From the NCBI RefSeq assembly GCF_024704365.1, contig NZ_JAJDFY010000001.1, forward strand, positions 2,027,001 to 2,091,000: DNA of 64,000 nt, written 5' to 3'. Positions 1 to 10,537 of this stretch are shown here, piece by piece. Under the pieces are notes generated by a model. It was not told where the DNA came from. It worked only from the letters and a program-made list of their open reading frames with translations, and did no database searches. Every line of letters begins with the position of its first letter. Position 1 is the first letter of the stretch. A program made the position numbers and the translations under genes. Source of the DNA: Thermomonas sp. S9. GTDB taxonomy: Bacteria > Pseudomonadota > Gammaproteobacteria > Xanthomonadales > Xanthomonadaceae.

Positions 1-101
1 GAGGTCGCGCGAGACCTCGTTGCGCATCTCCAGCATCGATGGCCGGCGCCCCCGTCTTCCGGGAGGGCGTCGGCCACCAGCCGGTTCATCAAGCCGCGCA
101 T
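1..101 (-). CDS. tssE: T6SS baseplate protein TssE (partial, frameshifted)
   Basis: Start of a gp25-like baseplate wedge protein that joins the T6SS sheath to the baseplate; it runs off the left edge. From the ATG at 101 the frame reads MRGLMNRLVADALPED. After a run of five C (plus strand 49-53) the sense continues one frame over as SMLEMRNEVSRDL, resembling the N-terminal region of TssE. A stop codon lies just upstream in frame, so this ATG is the first possible start. It follows hcp by 37 bases, the usual tssB-tssC-hcp-tssE order. Only about 33 codons are visible, so the call rests largely on context. Confidence 0.5.
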   Translation of the reverse strand, partial: MRGLMNRLVADALPEDGGAGHRCWRCATRSRAT

Positions 102-138
102 GGCCCGCGCCCCGACCCCGGCTCAACCGGCCGCCGCG

Positions 139-627
139 TCACGCGGCGGTGTTCTTGGCGCGGTCCACGGTGACCACGGTATTGCCTTCCAGGCTGCCCT
201 TGTCGCCCTGCTTCTTGTACTCCCACTTGAACTTGGTGGGCGACAGGGTGAGGGTCTCGTAGAACTCGCCATCCTGGCCGCCGCTGACGGCAAGCCCGGT
301 GACATAGATTTTCTCGAAGTCGTAGGTCTGGTAGTCCTGCTGGCCGGCCGAGCCGCCGGCCTTGCGGAAGATCACCTTGCCCTTGGCGATGTGCTCGCCG
401 GTCGCGGCGAACTTGGCCAGCACCGGCGAGGCCAGGTCCACCTTCTTGGTGACGGTGAAGTCGCTGAATACCGCCTTGCCCACGCCGCCGCCGCCACCCG
501 TGGCCATGTTGGAGGCGCTGTGCACGCCCCACTGGAAGCTGTGGATCTCGATCTTGTCCTTGTGCTTGGCGTCGGTGGACTCGCCTTTCACGCCGTCGAG
601 CTCCAGGAACCCGTCAACTGTTGCCAT
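139..627 (-). CDS. hcp: T6SS tube protein Hcp (TssD)
   Basis: Hcp forms stacked hexameric rings that make the inner tube of the T6SS and is expelled with the VgrG spike. The 162-residue product has the usual family length and opening (MATVDGFLELDGVKGES), the IHSFQWGVH segment of the first beta strands, and a late ITxxTKxKW-type stretch seen here as LSPTKFKWEYKKQ. There is no signal peptide, as expected for a cytoplasmic tube subunit. An AGGAG site lies just upstream of the ATG. It sits 75 bases after tssC and before tssE, in the sheath/tube transcription unit that starts at tssB. Confidence 0.96.
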   Translation of the reverse strand: MATVDGFLELDGVKGESTDAKHKDKIEIHSFQWGVHSASNMATGGGGGVGKAVFSDFTVTKKVDLASPVLAKFAATGEHIAKGKVIFRKAGGSAGQQDYQTYDFEKIYVTGLAVSGGQDGEFYETLTLSPTKFKWEYKKQGDKGSLEGNTVVTVDRAKNTAA

Positions 628-702
628 GGCTGTTTCTCCTGACTATGGGAATGGAATGGGAAAATGGGAAATAGATCAGCTGGCTCCACCGTTGGAACCG
701 TG

Positions 703-2187
703 TCAGCGCGCCGACTTGGGCAGCTCGGCCACCAGCCGCAGGGAGACACTCAGTTCGTCGAGCTGGTAGTGCGGGCGCAGGAAGGCGACCGACTTGTAGG
801 CGCCCGGCTTGCCCGGCACCTCGACTACCTCGATCCGCGCCTCGCGCAGCGGATACATCGCCTTGGACTCCTGCGAGGCGTTGTCATCCAGCAGCACGTA
901 CTGCGAGATCCAGTTGTTGAGGAACAGCTCGACGCTGGACTTGCTGGCGAAGCTGCCGATCTTGTCGCGCATCATCGACTTCAGGTAGTGCGCGATGCGG
1001 CTCACCGCGAAGATGTACTGCAGCTGCGAGGACAGCCGCGCATTGGCGTTGGCGGCGTCGGTGTTGTACTCCTTGGCCTTCTGCACCGACTGGGTGGAGA
1101 AGAACGCCGCGTAATCGGTGCCCTTGCAGTGCACCAGCGGGATCAGCCCGAGGTCGGCCAGCTCCTTTTCGCGGCGATCGGTGATCGCGATCTCGGTGGG
1201 GCACTTCAGCGCCACCTCGCCATCGTCGGTGGCGAAGGTGTGGGTGGGCAGGCCCTCGACCAGGCCGCCGCCCTCCACGCCGCGGATGGCCGCACACCAA
1301 CCGTACTTGGCGAACGCATCGGTCACCTTGCTGCCGAGGGCATAGGCGGCGTTCATCCACAGGTATTTGTTGTGCTCGGTGCCGTCGGTGCGCTCGACGA
1401 AATTGAACGCCTCCACCGGCGCAGTATCCGGGCCGTACGGCAGGCGCCCCAGCACGTGCGGCAGGGTGAGGCCGACGTAGCGGGAGTCCTCGGAGGCACG
1501 GAAGCTCTTCCACTTCGCGTACTCCACGGTGTCGAAGATCTTGGCCAGGTCGCGCGGGCCGGAAAGCTCGGTGAAGTCGTCGAAACCGAGCAGCTCGGGC
1601 GAAGCCGCGCTCAGGAACGGCGCGTGTGCAGCCGAACACACGTGTGAGATCTCCTCGAGCAGGTACATGTCCTCGGGATGGCGGCCGAATTCGAAATCCC
1701 CGATCAGGGTCGCGAAGGGCGCACCGCCGAAGGTGCCGTACTCTTCTTCGTAGAGCTTCTTGAACAGCGTGCTCTGGTCGAAATCGGCGGCGTTCTTGAA
1801 GTCCTTGACCAGCTCTTTCTTGGTGGTGTTGAAGACCTTGATCTTCAGGTTGGTGCTGGTCTCGGAGTTCTCCACCAGGTACTTCAGGCCGCGCCAGCTG
1901 CCTTCCAGCTGCTGGAACTCGGGCGCGTGCATCACCGCCGAGAGCTGCTCGGACAGTACCCGGTCGATCTCGGCGATGCGCGCATCCAGCGCGCCGATGG
2001 CGTCCTTGGAGACGGTCATCGCGCCTTCGCTGACCTGCGCCACCAGCTCCGCGATCAGGTCACGGGCGCGCGTGCGCTCGCTATCCGAACGCGCGATCTT
2101 GCTCTGGGTGAGGATCTGGTCCAGCAGGCCGCCCTCGGTGGCGTCCGCGGTTGCGGCCGTAGCCGCCAGGGTTTCGGTATTGGCCAT
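703..2187 (-). CDS. tssC: T6SS contractile sheath large subunit TssC
   Basis: TssC (VipB/ImpD family) pairs with TssB to build the contractile sheath around the Hcp tube. The 494-residue product has the normal length. Recognisable family stretches are the N-terminal LLDQILTQSKIA, the central QLEGSWRGLKYLVENS, the GDFEFGRHPED segment, and the C-terminal YVLLDDNASQESKAMYPLREA followed by a PGAYKSVAFLRPHYQLDELS tail that enters the sheath beta-sheet. It lies 48 bases downstream of tssB and upstream of hcp on the same strand, so the three are almost certainly co-transcribed. Reading frame intact. Confidence 0.97.
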   Translation of the reverse strand: MANTETLAATAATADATEGGLLDQILTQSKIARSDSERTRARDLIAELVAQVSEGAMTVSKDAIGALDARIAEIDRVLSEQLSAVMHAPEFQQLEGSWRGLKYLVENSETSTNLKIKVFNTTKKELVKDFKNAADFDQSTLFKKLYEEEYGTFGGAPFATLIGDFEFGRHPEDMYLLEEISHVCSAAHAPFLSAASPELLGFDDFTELSGPRDLAKIFDTVEYAKWKSFRASEDSRYVGLTLPHVLGRLPYGPDTAPVEAFNFVERTDGTEHNKYLWMNAAYALGSKVTDAFAKYGWCAAIRGVEGGGLVEGLPTHTFATDDGEVALKCPTEIAITDRREKELADLGLIPLVHCKGTDYAAFFSTQSVQKAKEYNTDAANANARLSSQLQYIFAVSRIAHYLKSMMRDKIGSFASKSSVELFLNNWISQYVLLDDNASQESKAMYPLREARIEVVEVPGKPGAYKSVAFLRPHYQLDELSVSLRLVAELPKSAR

Positions 2188-2235
2188 GTGTGCTGATCTC
2201 GCTGGCTGGTCGTGGTCGGATGCCCTGGCGGGCGT

Positions 2236-2748
2236 TCACTCGTCGGACTTCGCCCCGACTTCCCTGCCCAGCTGGGCGATCTTGTCGGTGTTCTGCAGGA
2301 CTTCGTTGAGCAGATCCTCGAACTTGTCGTTGCCGGCGGCCTTGTTGCGCAGGTCGGCCAGCTTCTGGCGCGCCTCCAGCAGCTTGCGCAGCGGCTCGAT
2401 CTGGTTCACCACGCGCTCGGGCGCGAAGTCCTCCAGGCTGCGGAAGGTCAGCTCCACGCCGAGCTTGGAGCCGTCATCGGCCAGCTTGTTGTCCACCTGC
2501 ACCTGCACCCTCGGCTTCATGCCCTTGAGCACGTCGTCGAAGTTGTCCTTGTCCACGTTGACGAACTTGCGGTCCTTCAGCTTGCCCAGCGGTTCCGCCG
2601 GCTGCCCGCTGAAGTTGCCGACCACGCCGGCTACGAACGGGAGTTCCTTCTTCTCGATGGCATCGCCCACCTCGACGTCGTAGGTGAGCTGCACGCGCGG
2701 GGCGCGCACGCGATCGAGCTTGTGCTGGGTGCTTTCCTTCTTGGCCAT
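2236..2748 (-). CDS. tssB: T6SS contractile sheath small subunit TssB
   Basis: TssB (VipA/ImpB family) is the small sheath subunit. The 170-residue product carries the family core: VQLTYDVEVGDAIEKKELPF near the start, then VGNFSGQP and the central FRSLEDFAPERVVNQIEPL, followed by a C-terminal helix that pairs with TssC. It is the first gene of the minus-strand tssB-tssC-hcp-tssE unit. About 200 bases separate it from tssA, and that gap holds a good promoter candidate (minus 10 at 2833-2838) and a 12-base perfect palindrome at 2882-2893, so this unit probably has its own regulated promoter. Confidence 0.96.
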   Translation of the reverse strand: MAKKESTQHKLDRVRAPRVQLTYDVEVGDAIEKKELPFVAGVVGNFSGQPAEPLGKLKDRKFVNVDKDNFDDVLKGMKPRVQVQVDNKLADDGSKLGVELTFRSLEDFAPERVVNQIEPLRKLLEARQKLADLRNKAAGNDKFEDLLNEVLQNTDKIAQLGREVGAKSDE

Positions 2749-2832
2749 GGGAGTCCCCGGACGCGTTGGTGGGTGCGGTTGACAGAACCGGAGCGACGCC
2801 GCGTGGGCAGGTCTTTCCGGAATGTGCCAGCG

Positions 2833-2838
2833 AGTCTA
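2833..2838 (-). promoter_or_regulatory. Candidate -10 element (TAGACT) of the tssB unit
   Basis: On the minus strand TAGACT lies within CTTCCTAGACTC, about 85 bases before the tssB ATG. The CCTAGxxT form recurs before other genes here (CHAT operon, tssF, the acetoacetyl-CoA reductase), so it looks like the housekeeping -10 of this lineage. The 14 bases GGCTTCCTAGACTC are identical upstream of the CHAT gene. No clear -35 hexamer is visible. Confidence 0.45.
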
Positions 2839-2881
2839 GGAAGCCGCCTGCGGTCGCAACATCCCTCGGACGGCCAGACTT

Positions 2882-2893
2882 CGGCATATGCCG
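2882..2893. promoter_or_regulatory. Perfect palindrome CGGCATATGCCG upstream of tssB
   Basis: A 12-base perfect inverted repeat centred about 52 bases upstream of the candidate tssB -10, a position typical for an activator site. Its TATGCC half recurs as an inverted pair about 48 bases before the equivalent CHAT promoter, as a half site before tssF, and as direct repeats before the NarL-type regulator. Which protein binds it is inference. Confidence 0.4.
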
Positions 2894-2945
2894 TTCGGCG
2901 TGGAACGCCGCCTGCAGCCTCCCGTTGCCGCCCCTGGCAAAGGCC

Positions 2946-4026
2946 TCACTCGCTCGGCGACAGGCCCACGCGCTCGCGGATCGAGGACAGCGTGCTCTGG
3001 TCGCGCACCACTTCCTCCAGCTCACTGCTCCAGCGGCATGTTGGCCCAGGCCACCGCGCGCTCCAGCAGGTAGGCCACCGGGCTGTGCGGCTCGGTGCGG
3101 CGGAAGAACCCGGCGATCTCGCCAAGCGCGCGCAACGCGGCATCCTTGGACGCCAGGCTGGAGGCGTTCAGATCGAGCGCCGCGCCTCCCGATGCGGCGG
3201 CGCCCACCAGGCCGCCCGCTTCGCCTGCGGCGGACTCGCCACCGGCGGCCGTGGCAAGCCCGCCCAGGCCCTTGGCGCTGGCCAGCCGCGTATAGACGGT
3301 CTGGATCTTCTTCAGCGCATCCTCGATCGCGGCCAGGCTGGGCGCCTCGCGCCCGAGCCGGGCATCGCTGGCAGCGGCCAGCCGCGCGAAGGCCTCGCGC
3401 GCCGCCTGCGCCTGCTCCAGGCGCTCGCGCAGCATCGCCTCCGGCACCGCCTGCAGGCGCGCGTCGAAGGTCTCGCCGTTGATTCGGCCCTCGTCCAGCG
3501 CGGTCTGGTAAGCCTCGGCGTTCTGCCGGCCGAGGTTGTCCACCTCGCGCGAATCGATCCAGCCGGCCAGGGTCAGCGGCGCCTGCGGATCGTCGTTGAG
3601 GCGGACACCCAGCAGCGCCTTGCTGCCCCAGACCGCGAACCAGGCCAGTTTTCCGGCGCGCTCCTCCATATCGCCGTCCTCGGCGCGCGGATACAGGCCG
3701 TCCCAATACGTCTCCAGCAAACCGGTGAGCAGGTCGAAGCCGTCGCGTGCGCCCTCCAGCCCATGCCGGGCGATCAGCGCCTCGCCCAGCCAGACCGCGG
3801 CCTGCAGGTCCTTGCTGACCCGCCGCAACACGTCCTCGGCCAACGACTGGGCCTCGCGCCAATCGGCGACTTTCAGTTCGGTCTGCCAATCGCCCTGGGC
3901 CAGGTTGGGGTCGTCCGCGCGGCGCGCCTCGCGGATGCGGTCGAACAGGTCGGAGAAGCTGGCATCGCTGCCGGCCGGATCGCTCCCCGGGATGGGCGCA
4001 AGCAGTTCATTCACATCGATGGCCAT
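2946..4026 (-). CDS. tssA: T6SS cap/baseplate protein TssA (C-terminal frameshift)
   Basis: TssA (ImpA N-terminal family) primes and caps growing T6SS tubes. The first 334 codons read ELLAPIPGSDPAG near the N terminus (the ImpA hallmark), a central Ala-rich linker, and GFFRRTEPHSPVAYLLERAV near the end. They stop abruptly at 3022 after NMPLEQ. One frame over, LEEVVRDQSTLSSIRERVG follows directly and is the normal TssA tail. Removing one base (T at 3022 on the plus strand) restores EQWLEEVV and a 359-residue protein of typical length. It starts 21 bases after the tssM stop, in the tssK-L-M-A string. Confidence 0.9.
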
Positions 4027-4047
4027 GGGGCCTCCGCTGGGTTGGGT

Positions 4048-7000
4048 TCAATCGAGGATCACGGCGGGCACTTCCGCGCGCGCGCTGCTGGCGCCGAGGT
4101 AGCGCTGCATTTCGTCGGACAGCTCCACCTTCAGGAACACCCGCGCGCCACGGAAGCCCAGCTGGGCCAGGCGCTGGCGCAGCGGTGCCCACTGCGCGGG
4201 GCTGTAGCTGGACTGGAAATCCTCCAGCGCATAGGCATGCGACCCGCCCGCGAAATCCTTGATGAGCGCGACGAATCCGTCTGCGCCGGCGTAAGTGCGC
4301 ACCAGCGCGACCTCCTCCGGGCTGGCGGGCGCCGGATGCATCTGGCTGGTGGCGGGATCGAATTCCTGGGTTGCCTGGACCTCATTCTCGGGCACGGCGA
4401 CCGGGATGCGGATACGCGCCTGCAGACAGCTGGAGGGTGACCAGAACACCTGCGCAGTGGCATCCGCCAGCGACGGGCCGGCGGAACTGGCGCGGTACAC
4501 GCGTTCGCGGCATTCCACCTCGAACACGGTGCCGGATTCGCCTTCGTTCAATGCCCCCAGCTGGCTGGGCTGCAGCAAGGTGAAGCTGCCGGCCAGAAAC
4601 GGGGCGACGTTGCCCAGTACTGGCTGGAACCGGCGCTCCGCCGCCACCATCCCCTGGTAGGCCGGCGACAACGGCATCGCCACGCCGGCGACTTTCAGCG
4701 GCAGCCGCTCCTTTTCGCTGATGAAAGGCTTGAGCCAGTCGTTGACGAAGGCCGCCAGCTTGCCCTGCGGGCCATACAGTGCGTCCACCTGCTGCTCCGG
4801 CGGCAACGACGCCAGCGGCGTCACCACGCTCTCGCGCCAGCGCGCCTGCACGTACTGCCCGGCGCGATGCACGGTGAGGAACAGCAGCAGGCGCGACGGT
4901 CCCTGCACCACCGACCAGGCGGCCAGGTCATCGCCCTTGAACGCGGTGGCATAGCGCTCGGGCGGCTTGTCCACCGCCTCCAGCAGGTGGGTGTAATCGC
5001 TGGCCGGCGGCTTCTCGGCCTTGCCCTTGCCGGCGAACAGATCGGAGGCGAGCTGGTACACATCCTCGCCGGATCCCTCCGCCTGCAGCCGCAGGTAGGC
5101 GCGCGCATAGTCCGGCTGCTGGCGTGCCAGCACGTCGAACTGGGTCTCACGCATCGCCAGCAGCCACACCGGCGGCGGGATGCGCTCGCCACCGAAACGA
5201 AACCCATCGGCCACGAAGCGGCCGAACGGCCGCCAGGAAGAAAGCCAGCCGGCCTTCATCTGCGCCCAGGTCGCGGCCCAACGCGCAGCGAGCGGCCAGT
5301 CGAACGGCAGCTCGTACAGGTTGCGCTGGATGGATGCGAAAAAAAGCGCGTACGGGTCCTCCTTGCCCCCGCGCGGGCCAGCAGGTCGCCATAGCGGCCG
5401 CGCCACAGCCCCAGGCCGCCGCCGAAGCGCGCCTGGAAGCGCGCCCACTGCGAGAAATAGTCGTGGAAGTAGGCATCGCGCAGATCGTCGATGCGGGACG
5501 CGCGGTCCGGCACCTGCCGGCGCAGGGTGGCCAGCATCGGCTGCACCACGCCGTCCCAGGCGTCGCGGGTATAGGCGCGGGAAATGCCGGCCATCGGCGC
5601 ACCGTCGGTCCCCACCACCGCGCCCTGCGGCAGCCAGAAGGTCGCCAGATCGATGCCGTTGCCGCGCGCGTCGGCCCATTGCCGCAGGTCGGCGGCGCGC
5701 GGGGTATAGCTGGCCAGCAGCTTGTTCAGCAGGCCTTCCAGGCGGGCCCGCTCGGCCTCACGGACGTTTTTTTTGCCACCGCAGGTAGCCGAGGTAGGTG
5801 GCGAACAGGGCGTCGGCATTGTCGCGGTCGCGCCGGGTGTCGTTGTTGGCGCTGACGAACGGCGCGAACAGCCGCGAGCGCGCATCGAAACTGACGTTGT
5901 TGGGAAGCTCGCGCGCGCGGCAGTCGCTGCCGCTTCCGGCGCATTCCTCCAGCAGGCGCAGGCGCTGGCTCAGCGCCAGCAGATGCTCGATCCCGGCCCG
6001 GCGCTGGTCGATGTCGGTTGCCAGCATCTGGTCTTCGGGGGCCAGGATCAGGTTGGCGAAATCCTCCACCACCCGCTGCTTGAGGCGGTCGATGTCGGCA
6101 TCGGCGCGGCGCACGCCGAAGCTCAGCCAGGTCTCGCCCTGAGCGGCTTCCAGCTCCTCGATGGTGCGCCCGCAGCTGGCCACCCATTCGATACGCCCGG
6201 TGGAGGTGCGGTCGGCCACGTCGGCGCAGGCGCTGCGGGTCTGTGCCAGCAAGGCGGCGTCGTCACGGTGCGCGACCTTCAATCCGTAGGCGAACGAGGC
6301 GGACAGGCCCAGCATCGCCAGCACCCCGGCCCCGGCGATCGCCAGCCGGCCGGCATTTCCGCGAAAGCTGCTGCCGGCCAGCGGCTGGTCACTGGGCAGG
6401 AACCGGGTGAACAGGTCGGCCACGAACGCGCCACCACGGTTTGCCGCGTCCGCGGCGCCGGCGAAGTACAGGCCACGCCAGCGCGGCGTGCGCTGGAACG
6501 GGTTGTCCTCCAGCATCAGCCCCACGAACTGCGCCAGCCCGCTGCGCGCCTGGCGCAGGGATTCGATGAACTCGAATACCGCGTGCCGCTGCGCCGGCGT
6601 GTGCTGGGCGCGCAGCAAGGTCATGCGCAGCGCGTGCAGGCGATCCTCGATCGGCTGCATTACTTCATCGATGCGCCCGCTGCTGGCCGCGCTGACGACC
6701 TCGTTCTCCGCGAACCGGTGCCCCAGCGCCTGCGCGAATGCCTCTTGTGGCAGGCTGGCGCGCAGCTGGGCATAGCCCGGCAGCCGGTCCAGGCCGCTGA
6801 CCACGAAATACACCGGCATCTGCACCTGCAGATGCTCCATCGCCTCGTCCACCAGCCGGCGCAGGCGGGTGGCAGTGTCTTTCAATGCCTCCGCCGGGCC
6901 GAGCAGGGTCTGCGCCGCCACCGCCACCACGATCCCGTTCAGCGGCAGCTTCTCGCGCTCGTCGGCCAGCTTCATCAGGGCCTGATACCAGAGCCCGCGA

Positions 7001-7638
7001 TCCAGGCGCGCGCCGGCATCGCACACCACCCGCGGATGCATTTCGATCGCGATCATCGACTTGAAGAACCACCAGCGCCAGACCGCATCAGCCTCCATCC
7101 CGGCCTTGTCGGGCGCAGGAAACGGCGATACCTCACTGCCGGCGCGCAGCAGCCCGGCCACATCGGCCATGGCATCGCCCACGAACAGCACCCACGGGAT
7201 GCGGTACAGCGGATTGCGACCCTGCGCAATCTCCGGCGATCGCGCGATGGTGCGCTTGGCCTCGTCGATGGCGGCGGTCATCTTCGCCACCGGCTCGCGC
7301 TCTTCCTCCGGATTGCCCGGCCCGAGATCGCCGATGCGTTTGCGGGTGCGCCCCTTCAGCGATGCCTTGCGCTGGCCGGCCATGAACCACCACAGCACCA
7401 CCGCCGCCACCACGCATAGCCCCAGCACCTGCCAGAACCGCATCGGCAGCTGAGGCAGGATCGCCAGCGCCAGGAACACCAGCCCGGCCAGCACCAAGGC
7501 CAACAAAAGCGTCACCACGATCCAGCGCAGCCACGGCGTGCGCGCGGCATCCGCGCCACGCGAATACAGGGAACCGATCCGCGAGAACACGCTGGCGATC
7601 GACGAGAACAGGTTTTCCACGAAGCTCAGCGGGCTCAT
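4048..7638 (-). CDS. tssM: T6SS inner-membrane protein TssM/IcmF (two frameshifts)
   Basis: TssM spans the inner membrane and periplasm and with TssL (and usually the lipoprotein TssJ) forms the T6SS membrane complex. The restored product is about 1196 residues. It has two N-terminal membrane segments (around residues 38-60 and 66-88), a cytoplasmic domain, a third segment near residue 430 (LAIAGAGVLAMLGLS), then the long periplasmic region. The nucleotide-binding loop position reads WVLFVGDAMADVAGLL, without the GKS/GKT of a working Walker A, as in some family members. The frame breaks at an 8-T run (5767-5774) and a 5-C run (5366-5370); the two breaks cancel. Its ATG overlaps the tssL stop (ATGA). 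Confidence 0.93.
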
Positions 7639-9051
7639 CGGGCGGGCTCCTGCGGCGGCGTGCCGGCATCCGGAGCGGCGCAGGCGGCCAGTGCCTGCTG
7701 CTTGCGCGCCGGGTCGGTTTCCGGCTCGGTCTGCATGAACAGATGGGCGGCCAGCAGCTGCGGGTTGTTACGGTTCTCCTCCAGCATCCGGCGCAACTTC
7801 GGCAGGTATTCCTGCGCAGTCTGGATTTCTGGCAAGGCTTCCGGATACAGCGGTCGCGGCGAGGCGATCACGGTGATCAGCTCCTGCCCGAACGGCGGGC
7901 AGATCGTCCAGGTCCTGTTCGGCGTGGCACCGACCTCGAACTGCTCCAGCGCATGCAGCAGCCGCCCGCTATTGGGCTCACCGGCATTCGGGTAGATATG
8001 CGCCACATCACCATTGACGGTGTAGTAATCGACGTACAGATAACCGTCGTAGTTGGGCTGCTGCAGCTTCACGATCACGTTCTCGCCTTCCAGGAATCGA
8101 TCGGAATGGCCGACACTGGGGGTGATGGCGAGGTGCTGCCCGCTGTCGTCATTGCGCGCCTTGTACGGCGCCAGCAGCTGCACCACCTCGCAATGCGGCC
8201 AGATGCGCAGCTGCAGCTGGGCATCCACCGACTTCACCCCCTCGATCGCCGCCAGCTGCTGGCGGATCGCCGCCATGTCCTCGCTGCTCTTGGCGTAACC
8301 GCGTACCTTCACCGCCCCGCGGTCTTCATCCACGTCGGCGGCCAGCTCGGCGCAATCGGCATTGAACTTCGTCACCACCTGCTGCACCGGCACCGACAGC
8401 AGCGGCTTGGGCGCGGCCAGCAGGATCCACAGCAGATAGCCCAGCGGAATCAGCAGCGCCACCAACGCCCCGATGCCCAGCAGCGCGCGGTCCCATTGCC
8501 GCGGCAGCTTCGGCCCCGGCGGATCGGGCACGCCGTAGGGCTGCGGGGTGATCTTTTCCTCGCGCAGGGTATGCACCGGCGCCGGCGCCACCGGGAGCTG
8601 GCGGGCATGCAGCTCTTTCAGCTTGCCCAGCTCGCCGGTGTCCCCGGTCTCGTAGTAGTACTGCCCGACGAACCCGCATAGCAGGGCGTGGTAATACACC
8701 TCGCGCACCTCGTCCTGCTCCTGCTTGAGTGCGGACAGATGCGTGAAAAACTCGTTGCCGGCATTGTTGGTGGTGTACATCGCCACCTGCAGCGGCGGCA
8801 CCCCGCTGGTCAGCCAGACCGGGTTGCGGGCCATGACCTCGTCGATCCAGGCCACCACCGCGAACGCCGCATCGTCCACCTGCTCGGGACGTTTTCCGTC
8901 AGCCAATGCCGCGGCACGCGCACGCTCGATCAGCTCGCGCGCGCGCGATGACGGTCGTGGCGGCATCGCTGGCCTGGCCGGCGGCGACCTTTTCATCCAG
9001 CGCCAGTCCAAACGCGAACACCGGCGAGAAATGGTGTAGCAGGCGGGCCAT
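7635..9051 (-). CDS. tssL: T6SS inner-membrane protein TssL with BON and DUF4384-like periplasmic extension (frameshifted)
   Basis: TssL (DotU/IcmH family) is the second inner-membrane part of the T6SS. Residues 1-180 are the cytoplasmic hook domain (FAVVAWIDEVMARNP is a family hallmark); a single membrane segment lies near 189-213 (LGIGALVALLIPLGYLL). The roughly 255-residue periplasmic part is unusual: residues 240-285 look like a BON domain (VKVRGYAKSSED ... IEGVKSVDAQ), and about 318-403 match the DUF4384 pattern (DGYLYVDYYTVNGDVAHIYPN, then PPFGQELITVIAS). The usual evolved TssL instead ends in an OmpA-type domain. A (CG)6 tract at 8936-8947 appears one unit short, breaking the frame after residue 38; restored length 472. 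It starts 3 bases after the tssK stop. Confidence 0.92.
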
Positions 9052-9054
9052 GGA

Positions 9055-10486
9055 TCACTCCTGTCCCGCAACCGGGTACAGCTTGACGACGGTGGAATCC
9101 GGCGGCAGGTCGGAGAACACCGCGATGTTGCGGGCATTCTTGATCATCTGCCAGAACGGATGGGTGGTATCGACCAGGAAGTAGGTGGTGTTGGGGCTTC
9201 TTTGTGGAAGCTCCTCGGGCGGCACCGGCAGCAGGTCGATCTTCAGCCCGAACAGCGCCGCCGACAGCAGGCGCGGCATCTCGTCCAGCGAGGCGATCTT
9301 GCCGGTGCGCGAGAGCCGGGCGAACAGGTCGGCGCCCTTCAGTTCGGATTCGAATGCGAGGTAGAAGCGCGTCTTGTCGCTGTCGAACAGATTGGCCGGC
9401 AGGTCGGCGCGATAGAAACGGCCGTCGTGGGCCAGGGTGATGCCGACCTCGGCCCCGACCGTGAGCGCCTTGATCAGCGCTTCGGCGCGATCGAATCCGA
9501 GCCGGAAGCAGCGCCGCAGGTCCTCGTGGTCGTAGGCGGGCAGCTCGCTGTCGCGCGGATTGCCGGCCAATTCGCCGAAGTAGCCGATGTCCTCGGAAAA
9601 GACCGAGAACTCCGCCACCAGCCGGCGCAGGTCCTGGTACATCGCATAGGCACCGACCGTCCCCAGCCGCGCATGCTCCTGGAACAGCGGGATGTAGCGG
9701 GCGAAGGTCTGCATCATCGCCACCCGCATCACTTCCTGCGCACTGGTGGAGGCCGCGCGGATGCCGCGCTGGCGCTTGATCGCGGCGAAATCCTGGCCGC
9801 GCGAGATCAAGAGATCGCGCAGCGCGCGGGTCCAGCGCGCCAGATTGTGCGAGGCCGTCATCGCGGTGACCGGCGGGATGTAATCGGCGGAGAGCTTGAA
9901 CTTGCCCGGCCCGGCCGGCAGCAGCTCGGCGAACTTGTAGCCATCGGCGCCGCGCACGATCGCCTCGGCGTTCTCGTCCTGGCCGGTGACGATGTTGCCC
10001 TGGTACAGCAGGAAATCGACGTCAGCCTCCGGCGCCTGCGGATCGAACGGGTCGGCCAGGCTCTCGCTGACCAGCGCGTGCCGTGCCTGCATCCGCCCGG
10101 ACTCGGTCCGCCCCAGCCCCTGCAGGGTGCGCTCGGGGTCGAACACCAGCTCACAGCGGGATCGGATCGTTGCTGGTCGTGCGCAGTTCGGCAATGTTGC
10201 GCTGGGGCACGCGCATGTTCCCCGCGCCGCCATCGGCGCTGCCGCCGTGCAGGCGTTCCCCCTGACGCGTCACCAGCACGCACTGCTCGACATCCACCAC
10301 CCCGCTGGCGAGCGCGTCCTCGCGGATGCGCAGCGCCTCGAACCCCCACGGGAACGGCGTCATCCGCAGGTGCAGCGCATGCCGGCACGCCTGGCCCCAG
10401 GCGTCCTGCGCCTGCAAATGCTGCGGGCTCAAGAACGCCCCCTGCCCCCAATGGACCTGCCGGTCGCCGCGCATCCCGAATGCCAT
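9055..10486 (-). CDS. tssK: T6SS baseplate protein TssK (frameshifted)
   Basis: TssK is the trimeric adaptor linking the T6SS baseplate to the membrane complex. The N-terminal part has the hallmark VHWGQGAFLSPQHLQAQD (TssK proteins begin with a W-x-x-G-x-x-L-x-P-Q-H-F/L motif). The C-terminal part (PPVTAMTASHNLARW; IKNARNIAVFSDLPPD near the end) is in another frame. The break is at about 10153, where one extra base makes a false stop; deleting it gives NDPIPLELVFDPER and a 476-residue protein of usual size. It lies 51 bases after the gumN/traB-like gene and 3 bases before tssL. Confidence 0.93.
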
Positions 10487-10537
10487 CCGTCCTGCTCCCT
10501 CGTGATCCCATCCTTTCCCACCAACGCGAAGCGGCGC

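Noticed and set aside
2212..4440. 742-codon open frame on the plus strand across tssB/tssA
   Set aside because: It is the antisense of known T6SS genes; His/Gly/Gln-rich composition with no domain is what high-GC antisense frames give.
5722..7419. 565-codon plus-strand open frame over tssM
   Set aside because: Antisense shadow; the minus strand carries a clear TssM.
2946..7638. tssA and tssM as pseudogenes
   Set aside because: The downstream frames keep full family sequence and the breaks sit mostly at homopolymers; nearby essential genes show the same pattern.
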